A stretch of 25,063 bases of DNA from the IMG/VR virus record IMGVR_UViG_3300024264_000161, positions 1 through 25,063 of that record. One strand, written 5' to 3'. Source of the stretch: a virus. Positions within the stretch are counted from its first letter, which is position 1; the number at the start of each line of letters is the position of its first letter. The notes under the pieces are model-generated. The model was not told the DNA's origin, ran no database searches, and worked only from the letters and a program-made list of their open reading frames with translations. This document shows, one piece after another, positions 7,370-14,900 of this stretch. The position numbers were made by a program, and so were the translations under genes.

Positions 7370-8585
7370 CCTCAAAGTCCTTGTAGATAAAACTACCAGA
7401 GTCAAAATCTACTGTGAGCATAAACTCTCCTAGGAATCCGTTACGGTTCTTGCGGAATACACATTCTAGCGTATCACTATTTGCTGCCCTGCCCAGAGCC
7501 AACAGCCAGTCAGCGTCATATGCAATCTGGCGTGACCAAGAGGTCTGACCAAGGGTAGGTGCTACGTCCATGCGGGTTACGTCATCAGGGGTAGCAGATG
7601 AAATAGCCACAATAGGAACAGCACTTGATAGGGCAAGCAACTTCAACTCACGGCTTAGATTCTTCATCTTAACAACCTCTGAGTCTGCCTTGGTGTTAGA
7701 AGTCATCAAGTTAAGATAATCTAGGAAAACAATGTCTGGTGAGTGCTGGTCAATCTTACCACGCACAACAGCAGGATTGATCTCGCCAATACCCTCATTA
7801 GAAATGATATGGATAGGTGGCTTGCCTGCGAATGTCTTTTCCATCCATGACTTCATTTGATCTAGTTCTACTTCACCACGGCTCAACTTGCGATGCCGCC
7901 ACATTCCTGCACCTAGCACGGTGAAGAAGCGGTTGCGAACCTCTTGCTCTGTCATCTCCATAGAGATAACAAGTGGTGAGCGTCCCTGCATCCATGCCTG
8001 TGCCGCCATGTAAACAACGAACCAGGACTTACCAATAGCAGGGTAGGCAAGAAGCACACCCAACTGCCCTGGTGTGATGCCTGCGGGTAGGTAGTTATCA
8101 AAGCCTGGTAGCCCTGTGCGAATGCCGTGGGAGCCAGACTCATTTAGGATACGAACTTGCTCAAAGTAGTCCAGAGCATTGTCAATGTCTGATACGTCTA
8201 GGTCACGAACCTCACTAGTTATCCTCTTTAGTTCAGCAGCATCAGCAATCAACTTATCCAATGCCTCAACAGTCTCACCCTCCTGAACGGACGTTGCCGC
8301 TGTGCGTAGAGTGTTGCGAAGGTTGTCCCGCAGGTAGTCAGCACGCAATTCGTCTAGATGGTGCTTGGTTGCTCCTACCTCAATCTGTGGCTCAAAGTCA
8401 ATAAACCTCTCCTTCACGAGATTCACGGTGGGCACAACTTGGTTCTGCTCGTAATACTTCCGAACAAACTCCCACACATCCCCGTGTGTGCGGAACAACT
8501 TAGTTGCATCTGCCTGTAGCAGAACGTGAATCTGTGCATCTTTTAGGACTGCACTCAACAGCCTATCTTCTAGGTTAGTAGCCAC
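7356..8585 (-). CDS. DnaB-like replicative DNA helicase
   Basis: 409 residues. The N-terminal 130 are helical, as in DnaB N-domains. The RecA-like motor follows: TGLPGFDNYLPAGITPGQL near 157-175, Walker A AYPAIGKS at 180-187 (DnaB also has A or G in the first position), ISMEMTEQEV near 208-216, Walker B IVFLDYLNLM near 285-294, and the DNA-loop/motif 4 region LGQTSWSRQIAYDADWLLAL. DnaB hexamers unwind the fork 5' to 3' on the lagging strand and recruit primase. The start is GTG with AGGAAGAAGG upstream, overlapping the preceding gene by 16 bases. It is slightly shorter than bacterial DnaB (about 470). The RNA/DNA ligase, recombinase (RadA) and Sak4 alternatives are less likely given the motif set. 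Confidence 0.93.
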   Translation of the reverse strand: MATNLEDRLLSAVLKDAQIHVLLQADATKLFRTHGDVWEFVRKYYEQNQVVPTVNLVKERFIDFEPQIEVGATKHHLDELRADYLRDNLRNTLRTAATSVQEGETVEALDKLIADAAELKRITSEVRDLDVSDIDNALDYFEQVRILNESGSHGIRTGLPGFDNYLPAGITPGQLGVLLAYPAIGKSWFVVYMAAQAWMQGRSPLVISMEMTEQEVRNRFFTVLGAGMWRHRKLSRGEVELDQMKSWMEKTFAGKPPIHIISNEGIGEINPAVVRGKIDQHSPDIVFLDYLNLMTSNTKADSEVVKMKNLSRELKLLALSSAVPIVAISSATPDDVTRMDVAPTLGQTSWSRQIAYDADWLLALGRAANSDTLECVFRKNRNGFLGEFMLTVDFDSGSFIYKDFEDDDL

Positions 8586-8881
8586 GCTTTTGCCTTCTTC
8601 CTGTTTTCTTCTCGTAATCTTAAATCTTCTTCTATTTCGTTTTTCTTAGTCAAGAGGTCATCACACTTGTACTTAAAGGTATCCCATTTTGGGGTAGTAG
8701 CACAAATAGAAATGTAATAATCTATTAACTCAAGGACAGTAGGCATACCGTAAGAATCTACTAAATCTCTAGCAGCCCATTGTTCTGTGTTCCTATTCAT
8801 TTGTGGGTAGAAACCATAAGTATTATACACCGAATCTTTCCAATAGTCAAGTACGGCATACTTTGGTTGTTTCTTAGCCAC
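8570..8881 (-). CDS. Small helical protein before the helicase; possible helicase loader
   Basis: 103 residues, mostly helical and charged. Residues about 1-70 hold WKDSVYNTYGFYPQMN and YGMPTVLELIDYYI, and residues 75-103 form a Lys/Glu/Arg-rich segment likely to be one long helix (KKNEIEEDLRLREENRKKAK). There is no Walker motif, so it is not a DnaC-type ATPase. The frame starts GTG, with AAGGAGG about 6 bases before it inside the end of the preceding gene, and its stop overlaps the helicase start by 16 bases. Direct coupling to the helicase is the only hint of function: a non-ATPase loader or helicase partner is possible but unproven. Confidence 0.7.
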   Translation of the reverse strand: MAKKQPKYAVLDYWKDSVYNTYGFYPQMNRNTEQWAARDLVDSYGMPTVLELIDYYISICATTPKWDTFKYKCDDLLTKKNEIEEDLRLREENRKKAKAWLLT

Positions 8882-9074
8882 TTAGTTCCTCCTTGGCTTC
8901 TGCCAATTTATTTACCAACTCTTGCTCAACGAATGCATAGACTCTATCTGATGCATCTTTAGTGGTTTCACCTTCACGAACATAGTCCTCAACAGAAGCG
9001 TCAAGGCGTAGTGACTGGAAGTTTCCAGTATTAAGTGTGTAACCTAGTGTCCAAGTAACCTTGGTGTTTTCCAT
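8874..9074 (-). CDS. 66-residue conserved phage protein, first gene of the replication unit
   Basis: The product starts MENTKVTWTLGYTLNTG and has a beta-prone first half with LRLDASVEDYV, then a helical, acidic C-terminus (VYAFVEQELVNKLAEAKEE). Length and composition suggest a small alpha/beta protein. A similar small protein is common beside replication genes in actinophages (from memory, not verified). The ATG at 9074 is chosen over a TTG five codons earlier because AAGGAGG sits 5 bases before the ATG, and the TTG would lie inside that ribosome binding site. A consensus promoter lies about 35 bases upstream, so this is probably the first and most strongly expressed gene of the replication transcript. 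Its end overlaps the next GTG by 8 bases. Function unknown. Confidence 0.75.
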   Translation of the reverse strand: MENTKVTWTLGYTLNTGNFQSLRLDASVEDYVREGETTKDASDRVYAFVEQELVNKLAEAKEELSG

Positions 9075-9079
9075 AATAA

Positions 9080-9086
9080 CCTCCTT
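9080..9086 (-). promoter_or_regulatory. Strong Shine-Dalgarno sequence AAGGAGG
   Basis: AAGGAGG, then TTATT, then ATG at 9074. This is one of the best ribosome binding sites in the window, and it decides the start codon of the 66-residue gene. Confidence 0.8.
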
Positions 9087-9108
9087 CAAAGGTTTTCTCT
9101 ATAAGTAT

Positions 9109-9137
9109 ATTATACACACTACCCCTGATTTTGTCAA
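9109..9137 (-). promoter_or_regulatory. Consensus sigma-70/SigA promoter at the tail-replication boundary
   Basis: On the minus strand, TTGACA (9137-9132) is followed by exactly 17 bases and TATAAT (9114-9109). Both boxes match consensus and spacing is optimal. Transcription should start near 9102, giving a leader of about 28 bases that carries the AAGGAGG site. It lies in the only gap between the helix-turn-helix gene and the replication genes, so it can fire the helicase-primase-polymerase block independently of the tail genes. An unregulated promoter this strong would be active on entry, which fits early expression by host RNA polymerase. Confidence 0.88.
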
Positions 9138-9141
9138 GGGG
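9122..9141. promoter_or_regulatory. Inverted repeat over the -35 box; candidate operator
   Basis: CCCCTTGACAAAATCAGGGG on the minus strand is a near-palindrome: CCCCTTGA against TCAGGGG, one base bulged, around a short AT-rich centre. The -35 TTGACA lies inside it, so a bound repressor would block RNA polymerase. It also directly follows the stop codon of the helix-turn-helix gene, so as RNA it could form a short hairpin that reduces read-through. No U-tract follows. Confidence 0.5.
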
Positions 9142-9663
9142 TCAGTCGTATATTTCTTCTGCGAACACAGGAATAAAGTTTCCTGATTTATTTTTAGTAT
9201 ATAGTTGTGTCGAATCCCCCATGGCTATTGATAACTCTAGGGCCGTGGGTGTTTTATTATTTGTAATGAATCCATCTTTACGAGGTCGTCCTATGTGCTG
9301 CCCCGCTAAAATCTCTCTCATATCCTTGATTGTATCCTCGCTGTAGTATGCCTTTTTACCGAACACAGGGATGCCGTCCTTGGTAGCACCTACAGGGGGT
9401 GGTAGAATACCACGGCTAACTAATCTAGGCAGGGATTTTCGGTGTAAGTTTAATAATCTAGCAGTTTCACTAACTAGGTATGCACGCCTCCGCTTCTTCT
9501 TCCATTCGGACAGAGGGATCATAAACTTTTCCCATCTATTAATATCATGTAAAGTAATCATTCCTTGTGCCCTGGAAATGTGAATCTTCTTAACTAATGT
9601 TCCATTGAGGAACCATAGGGTTTTGGTACGACGAGGTGCACGGGGAGGTTTAACATCCGACAT
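9142..9663 (-). CDS. Helix-turn-helix DNA-binding protein with AT-hook-like motif
   Basis: 173 residues. Residues about 61-90 (AYLVSETARLLNLHRKSLPR then LVSRGILPPP) form a MerR/excisionase-like helix-turn-helix, and GIPVFGKKAYYSEDTIKDM supplies the wing and following helix. GRPRKDG at 125-131 has the GRP core of an AT-hook, which binds the minor groove of AT-rich DNA. The N-terminus is very basic. It is probably a transcription regulator, or a DNA-architecture or excision factor. The start overlaps the preceding stop (TAATG), with AGGAAT upstream. The gene stands directly before the consensus promoter and inverted repeat that open the replication block, so autocontrol or control of that promoter is an attractive inference. 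Confidence 0.72.
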   Translation of the reverse strand: MSDVKPPRAPRRTKTLWFLNGTLVKKIHISRAQGMITLHDINRWEKFMIPLSEWKKKRRRAYLVSETARLLNLHRKSLPRLVSRGILPPPVGATKDGIPVFGKKAYYSEDTIKDMREILAGQHIGRPRKDGFITNNKTPTALELSIAMGDSTQLYTKNKSGNFIPVFAEEIYD

Positions 9664-10106
9664 TACTGAGGAATTCCTACCGCTACAATATTAACTGACA
9701 GGGAAACAGATCCAGTAACGTTGTACCGAACCGTGTAGTCAACACGACTTGTCGTAACCTCCTTGATCGACACAATTATGTTATTTCCGTAGTTGTTCTT
9801 TCCCACGTTCACAGGGCTTACTGTAACTACGGGAATGTACTTGTAGTCTGTAGGAAAGTTGAAAGATAAATCTTTTGTAGTATCAGCAATAACTGACTCG
9901 CCACTCACAACCTGCTCTGTGGCTGTAATAAACTTCAATTCACTTGTTTTAAAGTTTTGATTACCCATTGTAGTAGTATAGATTGTTGAGTAGTTTGTAG
10001 CATTATCCGAAACCTGTACCGCCAAATCATTGATGGCAGATGCAAGGGAATAGATATAGGCAACGTCTAGTGGTTGTCCTCTTTCGGGTAAGGGTACTCT
10101 AGCCAT
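9663..10106 (-). CDS. Probable tail-tip/minor tail protein
   Basis: 147 residues starting MARVPLPERGQPLDVAYIY. A short helical N-terminus (to about residue 40) is followed by a beta-rich domain (residues 55-147, Val/Thr/Asn-rich, ending VNIVAVGIPQ), as in small receptor-binding or H-type-lectin-like tail-tip domains. The family call is by pattern only. The ATG at 10106 is preferred over any upstream in-frame start because TGGTATAAT lies just 6 bases before it, giving a leaderless message. The upstream extension would also run through that promoter and through the 50-residue gene. It is the last structural gene before the regulator and is coupled to it by TAATG. Confidence 0.7.
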   Translation of the reverse strand: MARVPLPERGQPLDVAYIYSLASAINDLAVQVSDNATNYSTIYTTTMGNQNFKTSELKFITATEQVVSGESVIADTTKDLSFNFPTDYKYIPVVTVSPVNVGKNNYGNNIIVSIKEVTTSRVDYTVRYNVTGSVSLSVNIVAVGIPQ

Positions 10107-10112
10107 AGTCCT

Positions 10113-10121
10113 ATTATACCA
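10113..10121 (-). promoter_or_regulatory. Extended -10 promoter, probably leaderless
   Basis: TGGTATAAT on the minus strand, 6 bases before the ATG at 10106, so the seventh base after the -10 box is the A of the start codon. The stop codon of the 50-residue gene (TAA) lies within the TATAAT. No convincing -35 box is seen. It would give the tail-tip gene and the helix-turn-helix gene a transcription start of their own. Confidence 0.7.
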
Positions 10122-10266
10122 CACTAGGGTTGGGATTGGGAACCGTGAAATATACCCAATGGGAGGTGCGGTTCTCATCAAGAGATACCACACGGGCTCT
10201 GACCATGAAATAGTCCTCTGGAACCTCAGGCATATCTTCGTACTTTACTTCTACTTTTTTAGACAT
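10114..10266 (-). CDS. 50-residue small protein in the tail module
   Basis: Fifty codons from an ATG that overlaps the stop of the 350-residue tail gene (TAATG) to a TAA inside the next promoter. The product begins MSKKVEVKYEDMPEVPEDYF and continues with VRARVVSLDENR, HWVYFTVPNP; it has charged and beta-prone character and a proline-rich end. It fills a 160-base stretch with no other gene, and its junction matches that of its neighbours. No known domain. It may be a small tail or virion accessory, since it is expressed with the minor tail genes. Confidence 0.65.
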   Translation of the reverse strand: MSKKVEVKYEDMPEVPEDYFMVRARVVSLDENRTSHWVYFTVPNPNPSVV

Positions 10267-11318
10267 TACATAACCTCTAGACCAAATCTAAATTCTAGGA
10301 ATGAGTTAGAACCAGCGATCTTGTTGACAATCTCATCTGGGACGGTGTATCCAGACATAACATATAGGGGGTTTGGGGTGGTTTTATTATCAAAGCGCAT
10401 TGCATCGAATGCTAGATACCAATCTGCACTACCGTTTGATATTTCCATTTCCACCCATCGTGTTTCTTTCCAGGTAAAGTTTGCGGAGTAGATTAGATCG
10501 TCTAGTTTCTGCTCTAGAACCTGATACTTTTTGTATGTTGTTGAGTCATCTTCATCTGTAAGATTTGGCTGTACGGTGAATTCTGCGAAACCTGATGTGG
10601 GGTTGCCTGGGTCACGCATAAACCTTAAAGTAATTGTTGGTGGGGTAAAGTTTGTTGTGGTAGGCTCCTCAGGTGTTGTCTTGTGTAGGGCTACCGCCAA
10701 TTTAAGCAAATCCTCTGGTGAGTTTTGTGATAGGTCTACGTTACGACCGTCGATGTAGATCTTCTTCTGCGTATCGCCACGAACAAATAGAGTCTGATTT
10801 AGGAACCTTGCTCCTTCATCTCTGCGATCATAGCCGCTTGTTACTTTGTGGACAAGGGTTTGGTTAGAGGCATTGCACCAGAACACTTCATCTACAACAC
10901 GAATGACCCCATCCTCATCAGCAAGTGTCTTTTCCGATAGAGGGTCAGCAACTACAGGAATAGAAATGGGAACGTTAGGATCGGCATCATAAATCTTCCA
11001 GTTCTCACTATCCACAAAGGAGAAGATAAGTCGGCTATCGCTCTGTGAGAGGGCATTTGAGCCATCTGACCATACCCCAACCTCTGTAATGCGGTAGCGA
11101 GGATCAAAGGGAATCTCAGCAGCAAAAGAGATTTGATCTCCTAGCAAAGACCTTGCCGAAATAGGAACACGGAACATCTCAAACTTCATTTCTGTCTCAT
11201 CTCCCTTGGCTAGTTCCAAAGGATCGGCCCCGCAACCAAAAGATATATAGGAGGCATAGGAGGGAACCTGACCCAATAGGTACTTTCCAATAAGGTCTTT
11301 GCCGTTATTGGTGATCAT
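10266..11318 (-). CDS. Minor tail protein
   Basis: 350 residues. The N-terminus MITNNGKDLIGKYLLGQV and the stretch YRITEVGVWSDGSNAL near residues 75-92 resemble N-terminal attachment regions of phage tail-collar/fibre and baseplate-associated proteins, where a TEVG-type strand is recurrent. The middle (190-280) is Thr/Pro-rich, and the C-terminal 100 residues look beta-rich (ETRWVEMEISNGSADWYLAF), possibly a binding module. The start overlaps the previous stop by ATGA and is preceded by GGAGGT. Position after hub and linker proteins suggests a distal, host-facing part. Exact role unknown. Confidence 0.72.
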   Translation of the reverse strand: MITNNGKDLIGKYLLGQVPSYASYISFGCGADPLELAKGDETEMKFEMFRVPISARSLLGDQISFAAEIPFDPRYRITEVGVWSDGSNALSQSDSRLIFSFVDSENWKIYDADPNVPISIPVVADPLSEKTLADEDGVIRVVDEVFWCNASNQTLVHKVTSGYDRRDEGARFLNQTLFVRGDTQKKIYIDGRNVDLSQNSPEDLLKLAVALHKTTPEEPTTTNFTPPTITLRFMRDPGNPTSGFAEFTVQPNLTDEDDSTTYKKYQVLEQKLDDLIYSANFTWKETRWVEMEISNGSADWYLAFDAMRFDNKTTPNPLYVMSGYTVPDEIVNKIAGSNSFLEFRFGLEVM

Positions 11319-11923
11319 GGGTTTACCTCCAATTGTATTAATTCGTGCTCTGTTGCAACTTCAAGTTGGACATATTCATCCTCATTGACACTATCTAAGT
11401 ATACCACAAACCCTGTGGTATCGCTCTCTACGGCTGCCTCTAGGTCAGGGATTCTCTTGGACATATCAATAGCAAACTTGTTGAAGATGTTTCTAATATC
11501 ATTGTTTAGCATAAGGTTTAGGCTGTTGAACTGCATCTGCAACTCATCAACATTGCCTAGGTATCGGTATGCTGTCTCTTCTCCATTGATATTGTCGTGC
11601 CTTGCTACAGAAAGAATTTCGGTGCCGCCAACATCTTGAAAATATAGTTCCTCCAATTGAGACACAGACATATCAGTCTTGGTCCAAGTAACTATGTTTG
11701 TATCTCCAACCTGCACATTAGCGGTTATAGCATCCTGTCCCTTAGGTGGGGGAGGTGGAGGGGGTGGTGGAGCAGGAGGTGGTGCGGGTGCTGGGGCTGG
11801 GGCTTGATACCCTGCCCACCAGTTTCTTAGCCTTGTAGACTCTGCTGTTCTACTTTCACCAGTAGCCTTCCAATGCTCGTGCTCTCGTTGTAGGGCTGCT
11901 TGCAATTCAGCATAGGTAGCCAT
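11315..11923 (-). CDS. Minor tail protein with Ala/Pro-rich linker
   Basis: 202 residues. Residues 1-40 are helical and charged (YAELQAALQREHEHWKATGE). Residues about 40-62 form an Ala-Pro then poly-Pro run, a stiff extended spacer. Residues 65-202 are acidic and mixed alpha/beta, ending in VQLEVATEHELIQLEV. Such two-domain proteins with proline spacers are common in tail tips and virion decorations. The start has a strong ribosome binding site (GGTGGAGGT then GTAAG), in which the stop of the hub gene is embedded. The next gene overlaps by ATGA. Function inferred only from location. Confidence 0.68.
   Translation of the reverse strand: MATYAELQAALQREHEHWKATGESRTAESTRLRNWWAGYQAPAPAPAPPPAPPPPPPPPPKGQDAITANVQVGDTNIVTWTKTDMSVSQLEELYFQDVGGTEILSVARHDNINGEETAYRYLGNVDELQMQFNSLNLMLNNDIRNIFNKFAIDMSKRIPDLEAAVESDTTGFVVYLDSVNEDEYVQLEVATEHELIQLEVNP
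11748..11802 (+). repeat. G-rich simple-sequence tract (encodes the poly-Pro/Ala linker)
   Basis: The plus strand has runs of G (GGGGG at 11748 and 11760, then GGG, GGGG and GGGG) separated by short spacers; the coding strand is C-rich and encodes the Ala/Pro linker. Because the G-runs are on the template strand, any quadruplex would form in DNA, not in the mRNA. Simple-sequence tracts like this can change length by slippage. Confidence 0.6.
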
Positions 11924-11924
11924 C

Positions 11925-14900
11925 TTACACCTCCACCAAATACAAAGACATATTTACGCCTTGCTCAGTTTTACCGTAATCAACCTGATATGTTACAAAC
12001 CTTTTCTCTTCATTGGAAATGGCATCAACACCATCTAGAACCTTGTAGTTGAGGGTATAGATATCGCCCAACTCTGTGTGCTGCAAACCAAAGGCATTGA
12101 TACCAATCATTTGCTTTGGCTCCATTGTTTTGCTCATAATCCACCCTATCATATTTTCTGCCTGTGCCGTGTTTTGGATGTAATCACTACTCATACCATC
12201 GAAATCTTTTACACCATACTTACTACGAGATGTAATAATTTGATTATACTTCTCACGGTACTCTTGGGCAGAAACATTTGTGTCTGGATTATTTAGTTTG
12301 GACAAGTCTCCTACCTTGCCGTAGTAATCGTCTACGGTAAGTTCTTTTGTTGTGTCTTGTGTAAAGGACACTCCAATAATTCTCAAGAAGTTGCCACTAT
12401 CTGCGTCAAGTTGCAATGCTGTGTCTGTGTTATTGAATACCAAAAACTCTGCTCCATATGCTCCTGCTATGAAGCCAGAAGTGCTGTACCCCTTTGCATT
12501 ACTAATTGGAGAAGCCAGCATAGCGGCAAGTGCTGGATATGCCTGATCGTACTTGGCCTCTATATAGGCACACTCTCGCATAATGGTTCCAAACTCATCA
12601 AAATACATTTGATAGTCTGGGGCACCTTCGGTCTTGATTCCTGATAGGTAGGACTCACGAACCATTCCAGAGATTCCATACTTTCTAATTGACTCTGTTT
12701 GAGTAATGCTCTTTGTTCCAAAAACATCAGAGATATTATTTGCTGCCACCGCAGATGGGTTTTCGGATATTCTCTCAGTCAAGGCATAGATGTTGCTGAA
12801 CATACACTTTGCTTTTCCTCTTACAAACATGGCACAAGTGTTTCTTGGCCTTTGAATTGGATCGTCGTCTGTGACAGTAGCAATTTGCTTGTTGTTTAAG
12901 TATAGATAGAATGTGCGAGAGTTAGATGTGTCCTTAAATTCTACACCCATATCATAGATGGTTTCTTTTTCGTTTGTTGATATCCTGAAACTCTCTGTAA
13001 ACTTTCCTTCATTTACCAAGATCTCTGCAAGACCTTCCCACATAACCAAGGGGATCATCTCGCCATCTTTCTCTTGCATTTTGTAAAAGAATATGTTAGA
13101 TAGTGTAACTGCACCAGAACCAATCTTCTGGATCTTTACTGTCTCCGCACCGTTGTAACTGTATTCTCCATCAATACGAATGCGTACCTTTCCTTGCTTA
13201 ACCTCTACCGCCTCTGCTGTCCACTCCCCAGATAGTGCTTTAAGTGATGGATCTGAGCCATTGTACGTTACTACAAACCTATCTGCTTCTTCTATGTTGT
13301 GCTCAACACCTGTTGAGATGACTACCTTAGATGTTCCTCTGTCTGGGGTCATGGTTACTGTAGCGTTGTATGTTGGGTTGGCTGGATTCTTGGGGTTGCC
13401 GTCCTCTGATAGGGCCACCAATTCATAGAAGTACCCACCACTTGTAGTTGGATCTACCTGAATGGCTAGGCCACCTCCACCACCCACAATGTTAACCTGC
13501 TCAGATGGGTTGTCTGGTTGTAGCGTTACATATTCACTCTGCCCCACGGCAGTTTGCTTAGTGTTAGAGTTAGAGAGAATCTCTCCAATAATTCTCATGC
13601 GAGTGCCGTAGTGATGATATGGGGCTTCGGCACCAAAGTCCTTCAAGATATATGTTAGGTTGTCTGCGGTTTTGGCTTGGTTGTCTCCACGATCTTCAAA
13701 GTCTTTGGGGCCAGTAAATACAAGTGAAGAAGCCTGTACCGTTCCTCTGTTGGTTGAGTTAAATCTAAAGTTTTCCTGTTCCGTCTGGAATGTATCTGCT
13801 AAAAAGTTTTTGATAACGCTAGTCCTGTCTGAGTTTCTAGCATTAAGATGGACGCTATCATCCATAGCCGAGATAGCATTATCCATACCTAAAGGATATT
13901 TGCGAATGTGGTCAGGGGAGTACAAGTATGATGAATCCATTTGCAAACCGTAGCAGTTTGTGTTGTCTGTCCAGTATTCGTTTAGCCCTGCTTTGTGCTC
14001 TACAATTGGCGTACCAAATTGACCACGACCATGAGCGTTGATAGAAACATAGTTTCCGTTTTGATCATAGGTTGGCTCTGCCCAAATACGCACACGACCT
14101 GTGGCATAGATCTTGCCCCCAAATGGCAAGTCTGCTAAGTATCCCTGGTAGTCATCGTTGTCTGTGACCCACCTAGTTCCTAGTCCAGATATAGAAAATT
14201 CAATAGCATCAAACCTAATAATCTCTCCGTTAGCATAAAAGTATCCGTTGGCTCGCCCCAGCCAAGTAATGCCCTCACCAAACTCCATTACGTTATTTAC
14301 TATTTCTCCACCAACAACCTGTGGCTCTTGATCTGTAATATCCTCTGATAAGGGGAGAGCACTCAAGGAGTAGATGCTACCTTCTTTAGATACGGTATTG
14401 TATGTTCGCAATGTTTCATCAGGAGCAATCTCCCAAAGTAGCACAGGCTTGTATGTCCAGTTCTTCCATCTTGACGTATGGAATGCTTGCTTTATTGTTT
14501 CGAACTCTCTTTGAATGTACCGTTCAGTAAATGAGATGCTTCCGTTGTTTACTACCTTCTTTTCTCTTGACGCAATACTTATGACGTTAGCCAATCCCTC
14601 CTCATCATTTTCTGCACGCAAGACACCAACGGCTTCTCTTTGATTAGAGAACAGCCACTCACGAGTACCAACACAAAGGTTGTTTTCCTCATCAAACCAC
14701 ATAGCACATTGGCTGGCGGTAGCAAGTTGTTGCAAAATCTCTGCTACGTTTTTGCCAGAAGAAACAAAGAAGAATGGGATAATGTCGTCTTGCTCATTTT
14801 CCAATCGGTAGAACTTGTAGTTTGTAAAACCTATATGGTCAAGCAGCATTACGATAGCAAAGGATAGAGAGATATCCTGCAAGAACAATTCTGGTGCTTT

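Noticed and set aside
9075-9089. TTG start five codons before the 66-residue gene
   Set aside because: The TTG overlaps the AAGGAGG site that serves the ATG at 9074.
10107-10193. Upstream in-frame extension of the 147-residue tail-tip gene
   Set aside because: It would run through a clear extended -10 box and a separate small gene, and the first residues look unlike a protein start.
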